Below are positions 30,233-39,549 of a stretch of 43,516 nt of DNA, piece after piece; position 1 is the stretch's first letter, and each line of letters begins with the position of its first letter. The stretch is taken from assembly GCA_005116965.1 (NCBI GenBank), contig SWDG01000006.1, positions 509,155 through 552,670 of the forward strand, in the 5' to 3' direction. The position numbers and the translations under genes were made by a program. This stretch comes from Nitrospira sp. (GTDB taxonomy: Bacteria; Nitrospirota; Nitrospiria; Nitrospirales; Nitrospiraceae). The notes beneath the pieces were generated by a model that was not told the origin of the DNA, did no database searches, and saw nothing but the letters and a program-made list of their open reading frames with translations.

Positions 30233-33200
30233 ATGTTGCAGGTTGTCACGGGTCGCTTTCATCCTACTCTTGAATCTGCTCTCGTCCATCGACTCACACG
30301 CGTCAAGGCGACTGATCCGCTTGCGCCGATCGCGATCTTCGTTCCGTCCAAGCCACTCGCCGATCGCCTTCGCACCGTTCTCGCTGTCGAACACCGGCTG
30401 TCGCTCTTCAACGTACACGTCTTGACCTTCCATCAACTGGCCCTGCGGCTGGCTGGAGACGTACGGGTCGACCACCCACTGCCGCGGGTCGTTGACGAGC
30501 TCTTCTTTGAACAACTCGTCCGTCACATTGTTCACAGCAAACTCACCAGCCAGGCTCCGTTGCAACGAATCGGACAATCCTCTGGGACGTGGGGCGCGCT
30601 CTGGGCGACGATCCGTGATTTAAAGGATGCCGGCGTCGATGCTGCGCAAGCGCTGCAAGGTCTCCGTGAAGGCTATTTCGAAGATGACGATCGGGAGTGG
30701 CTCGGCGCGCTCCTGTCGCTCTATGCGGCCGTGAAGGAAGCGGGCAAGACCCTCGGGGTTGGGACGCAAGACGATCTGGCCGAAGCCCTCATCCCGTTCA
30801 TTCCGACTGCTACGTTTCTCCAGCCGTTGAAGGCCGTGTTCTATTATGGGTTCTATGACCTGACGCAGGTGCAGGTGTCCCTCTTTGAAGCGATCAGCCG
30901 TGCGAAGGACACGACCTTGTTTTTTCCGTTGGAGGGTGACCCGGCGTTTGGGTTTGCTCGGCGCTTTTTTGATCGCCATATCCAGTCGCTGGTAATGTCG
31001 GACGATGCGCCGATCCGGCTGGAACAGGAATCGTCAACGGTGGCGCACGATCACGCCCAACTCACCATACGGAGCGTGATCGGCGCGGAAGAAGAATTGG
31101 CGGCAACCTGCCGAACCATTCTCGATCTGATCGAAACCAACGGGTATCGATTCGATGAAATCGGCGTCACCGCCCGGACACTCGATCCCTATAGCCTGTA
31201 TCTTCAGTCGAGTTTCGATCGCCATCGGATTCCCTTTCGTACGACGGCATCGAGGCCGTTGATTCAGGAACCGATCTGCAAGCTGGTGTTGCAGTTAGCC
31301 TCCCTGCCGCTGAACGATTTGTATCGCACGTCAGTCCTCGATGTTGTGACGTCTCCGCTCTACGCCACTGATCTGTACGACGAAAGATCAACGTCGTACC
31401 GGCCGGAACAGTGGAAGCTGCTGGTGCAAGCACTACACATCACTCACGGAGTTGAAGCGTGGAAACGGCTGGAGCGGGCGAGCCAAGCTGCATTGGTGCT
31501 CGATGGCGAGGAGAGCGTTGTCGGCTCTCTGGCTATTGCTTCGGAAGTGATCAGCTTGCTCTGGCAGGTGGTCTCACAGCTCACGCAAGCCTGTTCGGCC
31601 CTGCCATCGCGAGGCACGATCGGTCAGATGGTCACAGCTTGTCGAGCACTCATTGAGCGGCACCTGCGTCGGCCAGATGCAGCCGTATCAACTACCGACA
31701 CCGACGATGGTCCGCTTGCTCGCCACGCGATGACATGGGATGTGATCGACCGTATCTGGACGACGCTCATAGAATTGGAGCCGCTCAACGAGGAGATGAC
31801 CTGGGCCGAATTTGTTGAGCTGTTGACCTATACCTTCGAGCGCACGACGATCCCTCTCCACGATGGTTCATCTCAGGGCGTGATGGTATGTGACGTGATG
31901 GCGGCCCGCGGAGTGCCGTTCAAAGTCCTGTTCGTCCTCGGGCTAAACGAAAAAGTGTTTCCGCGCTATATTCGTGAAGATGCGTTTCTGCGCGATCGTC
32001 ATCGGCGCGTGCTCGACGCCACGCTGGGATTTAAGATCGATGAGAAGCTGATGGCCTACGGAGAAGAGACCTTGCTCTTCCGCCTATGTTGTCAGGCTCC
32101 CACGCAGCGACTCTACTTGTCCTATCAACGGGCCGATGAATCTGGTCGCATGCTGGCCGCCTCTCCGTCTCTCGGAGACGCGCGCCGTCGGTTCGGCCAG
32201 GATGAGCAGCCGATCGATGTGGTGCCTCGTCGTCTGACGGATCGAGTCTCACAACAGCCAACGATTACACGATTCCTGCCGCCGGCTGAACTGACTCAGT
32301 GGGTGGCCATGAACGGGCAAGACCCGACCAATCTGGTACGGGCGCTCGGGCGTGATGCGGAGACGTTCCAGCATGCAGCGATGGCGCTTGATCGAATCGA
32401 AGAAGACGGCGCGACGCTGAATCTCTTTGATGGGATGACTGGGACGGTCGAATCTCATTGGGTGCGACTTATCGAACGGGGTCTCGCTCCGACGCCGCTC
32501 GAACGGTATGCGCGCTGTCCGTTCCAATATTTTTCCGCAGATGTGCTGCGACTTGAGCCGAGCCGGGTTGCGATGTCGCAGGAGCCAGATGCGGCGCTGA
32601 TAGGGACGCTCTGCCACGCAGCATTGCGGTGTTGCTATGAACAGCTCGTGCAGGCCGGGTGGCCAACTCGACAAGTGGCGGACGACATGATGGACCAGAC
32701 GATTCGCGCATCGGTGGAACAGGCGGCGGCAGACCTGGAGTCACAACATCGAACAGGCCACTATCTACTGTGGGAGTTGGCGAAAGAACAGATCGTAGCG
32801 TTGGTGATCGCGGCGGTGAAGGCGGACGAGGAGGAACAGGCCGAGCATCCGTACCAGCCCATTGCATTTGAAGTGGACGGTGAAGGGACGATTCCTGGAG
32901 TCCTCGACGAGGGATTGTTGAAGATCCGTGGTCGCATTGATCGTCTTGACCGGAACCGGTCCTCCGGCACGATGCGCGTACTCGATTACAAGTTCAAAGT
33001 CGGCTCAGCGATGAAACCGGAAGACCGGAACTTGACCCAGTCGGCGGTCCGTGGGTATCGGCTGCAGCCACCGCTCTATAGCTGTCTCACGGTTCCTGGA
33101 CAGTCTACTCCGAGCCAGGTGCAGTTCCTGTTTCTCGCTCCTCGGTGGTCACCGACGATCAGCCGTTCGAGTTTTGATACGATGTCGTGGTCCTCTGATA

Positions 33201-33409
33201 CCGGGGTACTGATTCAGAACACGGTGAGAACGCTCGTGGACGGCATCCGTACCGGACGCTTTTTCATTCTTCCAGACGGCTATTGCGATAGCTGTGACTT
33301 TCGTGTGGCTTGCCGGCGAGAACATGCGCCGACGTGGTGGAGGGCCTATCGCGCGGCCGAGCCGAAAACGTTGAAGATGCTTCGTGCGCAAAAAGTTGCC
33401 GATGAGTAA
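30233..33409 (+). CDS. addB: AddB-like subunit of a helicase-nuclease (RecB-type nuclease with Fe-S motif)
   Basis: A 1058-residue protein related to AddB of the AddAB double-strand-break repair enzyme. The C-terminal RecB-type nuclease is visible: RGRIDRLDR, then MRVLDYKFK with the catalytic Asp/Lys. Four cysteines at 762, 1018, 1021 and 1027 (RYARCPFQYF and YCDSCDFRVACRRE) match the AddB iron-sulfur pattern. The N-terminus reads VVTGRFHPTLESAL where an ATP-binding P-loop would lie; the GxGKS/T signature is absent, so this half is probably not an active motor. SF1-like helicase-fold sequence fills the middle (VMAARGVPFKVLFVLGLNEKVFP). The AddA-like gene overlaps its end by eight bases. Confidence 0.85.
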   Translation: MLQVVTGRFHPTLESALVHRLTRVKATDPLAPIAIFVPSKPLADRLRTVLAVEHRLSLFNVHVLTFHQLALRLAGDVRVDHPLPRVVDELFFEQLVRHIVHSKLTSQAPLQRIGQSSGTWGALWATIRDLKDAGVDAAQALQGLREGYFEDDDREWLGALLSLYAAVKEAGKTLGVGTQDDLAEALIPFIPTATFLQPLKAVFYYGFYDLTQVQVSLFEAISRAKDTTLFFPLEGDPAFGFARRFFDRHIQSLVMSDDAPIRLEQESSTVAHDHAQLTIRSVIGAEEELAATCRTILDLIETNGYRFDEIGVTARTLDPYSLYLQSSFDRHRIPFRTTASRPLIQEPICKLVLQLASLPLNDLYRTSVLDVVTSPLYATDLYDERSTSYRPEQWKLLVQALHITHGVEAWKRLERASQAALVLDGEESVVGSLAIASEVISLLWQVVSQLTQACSALPSRGTIGQMVTACRALIERHLRRPDAAVSTTDTDDGPLARHAMTWDVIDRIWTTLIELEPLNEEMTWAEFVELLTYTFERTTIPLHDGSSQGVMVCDVMAARGVPFKVLFVLGLNEKVFPRYIREDAFLRDRHRRVLDATLGFKIDEKLMAYGEETLLFRLCCQAPTQRLYLSYQRADESGRMLAASPSLGDARRRFGQDEQPIDVVPRRLTDRVSQQPTITRFLPPAELTQWVAMNGQDPTNLVRALGRDAETFQHAAMALDRIEEDGATLNLFDGMTGTVESHWVRLIERGLAPTPLERYARCPFQYFSADVLRLEPSRVAMSQEPDAALIGTLCHAALRCCYEQLVQAGWPTRQVADDMMDQTIRASVEQAAADLESQHRTGHYLLWELAKEQIVALVIAAVKADEEEQAEHPYQPIAFEVDGEGTIPGVLDEGLLKIRGRIDRLDRNRSSGTMRVLDYKFKVGSAMKPEDRNLTQSAVRGYRLQPPLYSCLTVPGQSTPSQVQFLFLAPRWSPTISRSSFDTMSWSSDTGVLIQNTVRTLVDGIRTGRFFILPDGYCDSCDFRVACRREHAPTWWRAYRAAEPKTLKMLRAQKVADE

Positions 33410-36400
33410 CGATCTCCTGATACCGGATCGGATGGCGCGCGAGTCGGCCGAAACGACATTCGATCGCAATGTCGTTGTTGTGGCAGGGGCAGGGACAGGC
33501 AAGACGACGTTGCTTGTGAATCGCCTCGTGTATCTGCTGATGAAGGAACCCGCTCCGGTCTTGATCACGCAGGTCGTCGCCTTGACCTTCACCAACAAGG
33601 CGGCGACCGAAATGAAAGTCCGGCTGCGCGAGCGACTCGTGGTGCTTGCTCGCCCGGAGGCCGATCCGGTGCGATCAGGCGACGGAGGGGCTGTCTCGCG
33701 GGAGGATCTGCGAGATCGTTATGGACTCAGCGCTGATGCGATTGCCGCGCGTGCACAGGCAGCACTCAGCGATCTCGAAAAGGCTCAGATTGGCACCCTT
33801 CATAGTTTCGCCGCACACCTGTTGCGACTCCACCCGCTGGAGAGCGGAGTCGATCCTGATTTCAAGGAAGACGACGGTTTACGATTTGAAGAACAATTCA
33901 CTGCAGCGTGGGATTGCTGGCTCGACCAGGAATTGAGCCGAGCCGGACAACAGCATCGCCTCTGGCGATCGGTCTTGTCATCGACCACTCTTGAAACGGT
34001 CAGAACGTTGGCCCGGTCTTTGTGCAGCGAATTGATCGACCTCGATACGCTGCAACAACAACTCGCATCCACAGCGGTGCCACCGGTTGTCTTGAGTTGG
34101 ATTCAACATATGGGAGACCGGGCGGAGCAACTTTTGAAGGCATACGATCGACCAAAGCGCCGGAAGGTCGAGCACATGCTCGCCGCTGCGGCGTCGTTGA
34201 TGCGCCTCATGGCAGAAAATGGGTTACCAGGGCGGCAAGGCCTGGCGATGGAAGAGCGAGAATGGTTCGGCAAGGATCTTGGAAGCGCCGTGGGTGGGTG
34301 GGAGAAAGGTGATTTCAAAGAGGCTGCTGCGCTCATCCAGACGGCGCAACAGCTTTTGGCGGTCGACCATGTATTCTTGAACGATCTCGTGACGCTGCTC
34401 ATACCGCTGGTGCGGAACATCCGAGAGACCTTTGCTCGGCAGGGCTGGATTTCGTTTGATGGGTTGCTGGCACGGGCACGGACACTGCTCCTCGAACATC
34501 CGTCGGTCCGTGAACGGATTAAGCGGGACTATCGAGCCGTGTTAGTCGATGAATTTCAGGACACAGACCCGGTGCAGTACGAGATCATCCTTGCGGTCTC
34601 GGAGCGGCAGGGGAACCAGGCGGCTCACTGGCACGCGATGGCGCTCGAACCGGGAAAACTCTTCATTGTGGGAGACCCCAAACAGTCGATCTATGCCTTT
34701 CGGCGAGCCGATATCGAAGCGTTCGACCGCGTTGTGGAAAAGGTTACGGTGGACGGTGGAGTGGCTCAGACGTTGACCACGAACTTCCGGAGCGATGTGG
34801 CCGTGTTAGAGCCGGTGAATGAGGTCTTCGATCGGTTGTTCGAACGACAGCCGCTGGTCCAGCCAGCGAATGTTCGATTGGAGGTGCGACCTCAACGGCG
34901 TCAGGCGTCAATCGAACCGGGCGTTCGTCTCAGTGTGACCACGCCGGATGGTGAAGCTGAGACATTTGATGCGGCAGGGGCGACGAGAGCCGAGAGCGAA
35001 GTGCTGGCTCGTTGGCTGAACGACGAGGTCCTGAGTCGCCCTTCCGTGAAGCCGGGACATATCGCGTTGCTCTTCAGAAAACTTACGCAAGCCGATGCCT
35101 ACCTCGATGCCTTGCGCCGGCACGATATTCCCTACGTCATCGAGGGGGAAAAGCATTTCTATCGTCGTCAGGAGGTGATCGACCTCGTGAATCTGCTGCG
35201 GGTCTTGGATCATTCTCATGACGAAATCGCGTTAGCCGGTCTCCTTCGCTCACCACTTGGAGGGTTAACGGATCGGGAGCTCTATGAGCTCAAGCAGGCG
35301 GGGCATTTCAATTATCTCCATGCCGTGAGTCTTGAGTCGTGGTCCCATGCCTGCGCGGTTGCTGTTCGGCGGCTGTACGACCACCTGGCGTGGCTGCACC
35401 GGGCTATCGCCATGCTGCCATTGGCCGAGGCCATCGCGCTGATGTTTGACCGATTGCCGATCCTGGATCTGGCGGCGGCATCGCTCCATGGCGAACAGGC
35501 CGTGGCCAACCTCCTGAAAGTCAAACAGACGGCTGCGTCATTGGCCGACCGGCCCCACATGACCTTGAGCGGATTTGTGGAGCTCATGATTGCCCGCCTT
35601 GATGACCAACCGGACGAATCGGAGAGTCCTCTCGCCGAGGAGTCGCTCGAAGCCGTGCACGTGTTGACGATTCATAAGGCCAAGGGGTTGGAATTCCCCA
35701 TTGTTGTGCTGCCGGGCCTTCACCAAGGGAGCGGGCGGGAGCGAAGCGTGCCACAGATTTCCTATGATTGGTCGAGTGGCATCTATGGTCTCTCCCTCGA
35801 CCGTCATCGGTCCCTCGGTTCGTTGCTGGTCCAGCACAAACTGCGGCTGCGAGAAGAAGCGGAACGGCGACGCGTGCTCTATGTGGGGATGACCAGGGCC
35901 AAAGAGTTGTTGCTGTTGTCAGGAGGGATCACCGGCCGCTCAATCGGCGAAACGGTCTTTGACCTGCTGCAGAACATCGGCACGGGGGAGATCGGAACAG
36001 CCTCGACGGAGGCTTTGACAATCGGGGCCAGCGCGATTCCCCATCGAGTGATCAAGGCACCGGAACGAAAGCGGCCACGCCGACGTTCGGACAGAACAGC
36101 CAGTGAGGGGTTGATTAATCCAGAAGAGATTGCGGAGCGGTGGGAGAGCAGGACCGCTCGATGGACCGAAGTTCGTGAGACCTCCCATCATCTGACACCG
36201 ACGACGCTGGGTAAACAATCGGCGCGGGTTGTGTGTGAAACGACTTCAGTTCGACAGGATGCCGCGGTTGGGCGGTTGGCTGGTGTGGTGGCTCATCGTC
36301 TGCTTGAACGATGGGACTTTTCACAGGACCCCTCTGGGTTATGTGCGCAGGTAGTCGTAGCCGTACAGGCAACCCTTGAACCGGACGACCAGCCTCAGGC

Positions 36401-36752
36401 TGAAGCCGTCGCTGAATCCGTGACCGATCTTCTTGCGACGTTCGGTTGCTCGGAAGCCTATGAACGTCTCCGGTCGTCCCAAATCATTGGCCGAGAAGTC
36501 CCTTTCGTCATGCCGTGGGGTAACAGGCAGGTCATGGAAGGAGTGATCGACCTGATCTACCGGCTGGATGGAGAGCTGTGGGTGGCTGACTATAAAACGG
36601 ATGCGATATCAGCCGATCAGGCGGTGGCTCGTGCAGAGCAGTATCGCACACAGAGTGAGGTCTATAAAGTCGCGGTCCAACAAAGCTTAGGCATCGACTC
36701 AGTTCGCTTCCACTGTCTGTTTCTGCGATGTGCGATGGCCGTGGAGTTATAG
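33402..36752 (+). CDS. addA: AddA-like UvrD-family helicase-nuclease
   Basis: The motor subunit of the AddAB-type complex, of about 1116 residues. All SF1A motifs are present: I VVAGAGTGKTTLLVNR, Ia LTFTNKAATEMKVRL, II VLVDEFQDTDPVQYEI, III GDPKQSIYAFRRADI, IV TLTTNFRSD, V TIHKAKGLEFPIVVLPG and VI RRVLYVGMTRAKELL. The C-terminal RecB-like nuclease shows EGVIDLIYRLDGELWVADYKTD. With its partner it should resect duplex ends and load RecA. I chose ATG 33402, eight bases inside the AddB stop; an upstream ATG (33384) is less likely. No chi-type recognition can be predicted from sequence. Confidence 0.93.
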   Translation: MSNDLLIPDRMARESAETTFDRNVVVVAGAGTGKTTLLVNRLVYLLMKEPAPVLITQVVALTFTNKAATEMKVRLRERLVVLARPEADPVRSGDGGAVSREDLRDRYGLSADAIAARAQAALSDLEKAQIGTLHSFAAHLLRLHPLESGVDPDFKEDDGLRFEEQFTAAWDCWLDQELSRAGQQHRLWRSVLSSTTLETVRTLARSLCSELIDLDTLQQQLASTAVPPVVLSWIQHMGDRAEQLLKAYDRPKRRKVEHMLAAAASLMRLMAENGLPGRQGLAMEEREWFGKDLGSAVGGWEKGDFKEAAALIQTAQQLLAVDHVFLNDLVTLLIPLVRNIRETFARQGWISFDGLLARARTLLLEHPSVRERIKRDYRAVLVDEFQDTDPVQYEIILAVSERQGNQAAHWHAMALEPGKLFIVGDPKQSIYAFRRADIEAFDRVVEKVTVDGGVAQTLTTNFRSDVAVLEPVNEVFDRLFERQPLVQPANVRLEVRPQRRQASIEPGVRLSVTTPDGEAETFDAAGATRAESEVLARWLNDEVLSRPSVKPGHIALLFRKLTQADAYLDALRRHDIPYVIEGEKHFYRRQEVIDLVNLLRVLDHSHDEIALAGLLRSPLGGLTDRELYELKQAGHFNYLHAVSLESWSHACAVAVRRLYDHLAWLHRAIAMLPLAEAIALMFDRLPILDLAAASLHGEQAVANLLKVKQTAASLADRPHMTLSGFVELMIARLDDQPDESESPLAEESLEAVHVLTIHKAKGLEFPIVVLPGLHQGSGRERSVPQISYDWSSGIYGLSLDRHRSLGSLLVQHKLRLREEAERRRVLYVGMTRAKELLLLSGGITGRSIGETVFDLLQNIGTGEIGTASTEALTIGASAIPHRVIKAPERKRPRRRSDRTASEGLINPEEIAERWESRTARWTEVRETSHHLTPTTLGKQSARVVCETTSVRQDAAVGRLAGVVAHRLLERWDFSQDPSGLCAQVVVAVQATLEPDDQPQAEAVAESVTDLLATFGCSEAYERLRSSQIIGREVPFVMPWGNRQVMEGVIDLIYRLDGELWVADYKTDAISADQAVARAEQYRTQSEVYKVAVQQSLGIDSVRFHCLFLRCAMAVEL

Positions 36753-36771
36753 CCTCGCGGGGCATGACACA

Positions 36772-37149
36772 ATGGCCAGCCACGACCCTATCTCATCCGA
36801 GGATTTTGAAAAACTGGTTCAGCAGACGATCGCAGACCTGCCTCTTCCCTACGCCAAGCTCATGGAGTCTATAGCCGTGGTCGTGGAAGAAGAACCGCCG
36901 GAGGAGGTGTTACAGGACTTGGAACTAGACGGTGAGGATGACTTGCTCGGTCTCTACCAAGGCCAATCGCTGGCCGCTGATTCGTTCTTTGGGCCGGGAG
37001 GTGAAGCACCGCCACGAATTTCCATCTATCGCGGACCGATCCTTCGCTGTTGTGAGAGTCCTGAAGAAGTGGTGCAGGAAGTGCGTGATACCGTTGTCCA
37101 TGAATTGGGCCACCATGTTGGCCTCGACGATGACGAGATGCCGTACTGA
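36772..37149 (+). CDS. Zincin-type metallopeptidase family protein (PF06262-like)
   Basis: A 125-residue, single-domain protein. The zinc-binding motif HELGHHVGLDDDEM lies close to the C-terminus (first His within VVHELGHH, then the third ligand Asp region DDDE), a layout typical of the small 'metallopeptidase family' proteins with a C-terminal HExxHxxGxxDD signature. The N-terminal part is acidic (VVVEEEPPEEVLQDLELDGEDD). Substrate unknown. It begins 19 bases after the addA stop and may be co-transcribed. I chose ATG 36772 rather than the ATG 42 bases upstream, which lies inside addA. Confidence 0.85.
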   Translation: MASHDPISSEDFEKLVQQTIADLPLPYAKLMESIAVVVEEEPPEEVLQDLELDGEDDLLGLYQGQSLAADSFFGPGGEAPPRISIYRGPILRCCESPEEVVQEVRDTVVHELGHHVGLDDDEMPY

Positions 37150-37184
37150 CTCAGTTTCGAGTTGCCAGTGCTCCAAACAGACAC

Positions 37185-38006
37185 TTACTGTTTTGTCGTG
37201 AGTGAAGGACTGGGTGAATTCTTGTAATAGCCCCAGATCAGCATGGTGATTCCAACCAGCACCATGGGCAAGGAGAGAATCTGCCCCATGGTAATCGGTC
37301 CTAGGATAAAGCCCAAGTGCTGATCCGGCTCACGAAAGAGTTCAACGATCAGTCGGCTGATACCGTAGCCGGTGATGAAGGTCCAGAAGATCGTCCCAGG
37401 CGGGGTCGGTCGCCGATCAATTAACCACAGTACCGTGAACAGCGTCAGCCCCTCCAGGGCTGCCTCGTACAATTGTGAGGGATGGCGGCAGGCGGGACCC
37501 CCTGCCGGGAAAACCATGCACCAGTTTACGTCTGTCGACCGACCATACAGTTCCCCGTTGATAAAGTTGCCTATTCGGCCAAACCCCAATCCAATCGGCG
37601 TGACGGCTGTCGCTAAATCCGCAACGGTATAGGTCGGAATGCCCTGCCGCTTACTGAACCAGATGAGTGCGATCGCGGTCCCGATGAGGCCGCCGTGGAA
37701 GGACATGCCCCCTTCCCAGACCGCCAGAAGTTTCAGCGGGTTCTGGATGTAATAGGAAAAATTGTAGAACAGCGTATAGCCAATTCTGCCACCTAGAAAC
37801 ACGCCGAAGGCGGCATAGACGACCATGTCATAGACCTGGTCTTTCCTGATTGCCAACCCTTTATGGGTTATTTTGCGTTGAATAAGGAAGTATGCCGCAG
37901 TTAGCCCGATCAGGTACATCAGTCCGTACCAGCGGAGCTGGATGGGGCCGAGTCCCACAAGCACTGGGTCGATATTTGGGTAGGGGATGGCGGCTAGTGG
38001 ACCCAT
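37185..38006 (-). CDS. lgt: Prolipoprotein diacylglyceryl transferase
   Basis: Lgt attaches diacylglycerol to the lipobox cysteine of prelipoproteins. The 273-residue, seven-helix inner-membrane protein shows the family signature GLGFGRIGNFINGELYGRSTD (catalytic Arg and the NxxN stretch) and WEGGMSFHGGLIG with the essential His. The N-terminus YPNIDPVLVGLGPIQLRWYG is also typical. Length is normal (260-290). It converges with the zincin gene. It provides the first step before Lsp and Lnt; lnt lies at 9-10.7 kb, and lipoprotein export genes lolCD at 4-6 kb. Confidence 0.96.
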   Translation of the reverse strand: MGPLAAIPYPNIDPVLVGLGPIQLRWYGLMYLIGLTAAYFLIQRKITHKGLAIRKDQVYDMVVYAAFGVFLGGRIGYTLFYNFSYYIQNPLKLLAVWEGGMSFHGGLIGTAIALIWFSKRQGIPTYTVADLATAVTPIGLGFGRIGNFINGELYGRSTDVNWCMVFPAGGPACRHPSQLYEAALEGLTLFTVLWLIDRRPTPPGTIFWTFITGYGISRLIVELFREPDQHLGFILGPITMGQILSLPMVLVGITMLIWGYYKNSPSPSLTTKQ

Positions 38007-38449
38007 GAATCCGCTTCCAAAGCAGTCCTTTGTGAGACAGCGTTGTTAGATCGAGAGACGCACAAAAACTGAATCGTCTTCCACCTCAGTTGCGGGCCCG
38101 GCAAAACTTGCCGCTGGATAATACGGGGGCTTACGTATCAATGCAAGCACGCAAAAGATTAGAAGCTGCTAAGACTTGACCTTGGCAAATTGGCCTCCAT
38201 GGCCGACTGACAAAGATGCATGAAGAGAAAGTGTTGGTTTTCTGAAACGACTGTACCTCGGTCTGTCGACAAAAAGAGACCAAAAATTAGTCACTTCTCA
38301 TTGCCAAAAAACGCCCCCTGTGATTTTTCACGAGAATCGCCTCTTTTGCGCAGACTGAGATCCTGGCACAGAGCATGCTGAATGATCTTGGCATAGGAAG
38401 CGTTCAGAAACGATCTTCCGGCTCATTTACCATCATGAGGAGGTTCACC
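38007..38449. other. Intergenic region (443 bp) with a sigma-54-type promoter
   Basis: No protein gene was recognised. It holds a short hairpin (CGGCAA-AAC-TTGCCG, 38099-38113) without a T-run, several short A/T-rich patches, and the promoter at 38364-38379. The length upstream of that promoter leaves room for activator sites, which I cannot identify. Confidence 0.5.
38364..38379 (+). promoter_or_regulatory. Candidate sigma-54 (RpoN) promoter for the YtxH gene
   Basis: TGGCACAGAGCATGCT fits the -24/-12 consensus TGGCAC-N5-TTGCW with one mismatch; the invariant GG and GC doublets have the right 10-base separation. The predicted start is near 38390, about 60 bases before the ATG. Confidence 0.6.
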
Positions 38450-38719
38450 ATGTCGGAGCAGGGGAATCAGGTCGCCAAGGCAGCAGCATTCATCGCCGGT
38501 GGGGCGGTCATTGGAGCAGGACTCGGGCTCCTCTTCGCTCCACAGACCGGTGTGGAAACTCGTCGAAGCATCGGCCGGTATGCCCGCAAGGCGCAGGTGC
38601 AGACCAGCCGATGGGGTCGGGCCGTCAAGTCTGGGGTGGAAGAAGTGCTGGACCGTAAATCGGCAAAAGCGAAGAGTGCTGAAGAGTCGCGGCCGCAATT
38701 GACTGCGGTCTTGAACTAA
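38450..38719 (+). CDS. YtxH-domain small membrane-associated protein
   Basis: An 89-residue protein. The ATG at 38450 is preceded by a strong GAGGAGG ribosome site. The single helix AAAFIAGGAVIGAGLGLLFAP, then QTGVETRRSIGRYARKAQ, is the YtxH pattern (Gly-rich helix followed by P-x-x-G-x-x-x-R and a basic amphipathic helix). YtxH proteins are general-stress or envelope proteins of unknown mechanism. Its candidate sigma-54 promoter points to regulated expression. Confidence 0.83.
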   Translation: MSEQGNQVAKAAAFIAGGAVIGAGLGLLFAPQTGVETRRSIGRYARKAQVQTSRWGRAVKSGVEEVLDRKSAKAKSAEESRPQLTAVLN

Positions 38720-38783
38720 GCTTCTCGACGATCATCGGTAGCGGATCACCCCGTCGCTCTCCTCCGTCGGCACGGGCTGACTG

Positions 38784-39527
38784 CTACCGATGGTCCGAGG
38801 GAATCTGAATACTGATGGCCCCGGCCAGTTCTCCTGCCTGAGCACCTTCTCGCGGATAGCCGGACATATCAAGGATTCCCTTGGGGTTTCCATGGCAGAC
38901 AAGACAATCCTCTGAATAATAGATCGGCACCACAGCTCTGAGTAACTGTCCACCGCCAAGCCACTCTACAATCGGCGTGGTTGAGGATGGTTGGCTCGCA
39001 AGTCGTTTCAAGACCATCTCCTCATACTCATCCGGGGCGTTCTGCAAATTCCTCGGTTCGAGGGCGGTCTGTTTAATTGTGACCTTCGATCGCGCCGAGA
39101 ACTTCCTTGCGGCCTGGCTACCGAACGTGGCCGGGATAAAGTTCTTGTACCCGATCCCGCGCTGATTAATCACGAACTGGGCGTCCGCCACCACTTCTTT
39201 GCTTGTGATGAGCAGCAGACTCAACAAATCTTTCGCCTGCGAGGGCATAGCGGAGGACGCATATTTCAGGTCGATCTGTGTTTGCTGGAGAAATTCATCG
39301 AGGATGAGCCGTTCAAACACCTCAGGTGTGAATCCCTTCTCGCCTTTCCCTGAATCGTTGATCAGCGGTTGGTTCCGCTCGATGACGACACGCCCTGCAT
39401 TGAGGAGGGTCGCTAAGAGCGCTGCCGTTTGTTCGGCCTCCTTCTGGGAAGTTTGTGACAAGCCACTTTGGGGACAGAGAAGAACCAAGACCAAGCCAAG
39501 AGGTAGAAAGATTTTTAGGAGACGCAT
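38784..39527 (-). CDS. DUF3365 (Tll0287-like) heme-binding exported protein
   Basis: A 247-residue protein. ATG 39527 is preceded by GGAGGG at good spacing and opens a signal peptide (MRLLKIFLPLGLVLVLLCPQ). The mature domain contains PATFGSQAARKFSA and, near the C-terminus, IYYSEDCLVCHGNPKG, a c-type heme-binding CxxCH motif, as in the Tll0287/DUF3365 family. These proteins act as single-heme electron carriers or redox sensors, often in periplasmic sensor modules. The gene starts 22 bases after the solute-binding lipoprotein gene ends, so the two are probably one operon. No kinase partner is adjacent. Confidence 0.86.
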   Translation of the reverse strand: MRLLKIFLPLGLVLVLLCPQSGLSQTSQKEAEQTAALLATLLNAGRVVIERNQPLINDSGKGEKGFTPEVFERLILDEFLQQTQIDLKYASSAMPSQAKDLLSLLLITSKEVVADAQFVINQRGIGYKNFIPATFGSQAARKFSARSKVTIKQTALEPRNLQNAPDEYEEMVLKRLASQPSSTTPIVEWLGGGQLLRAVVPIYYSEDCLVCHGNPKGILDMSGYPREGAQAGELAGAISIQIPSDHR

Positions 39528-39549
39528 CAATATTCCCTCCGCTTCTTCA

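Noticed and set aside
37175-37193. AAACAG/CTGTTT inverted repeat between convergent addA-zincin and lgt genes as a bidirectional terminator
   Set aside because: The stem is only 6 bp of mostly A/T pairs with no clear T-run; too weak to call.
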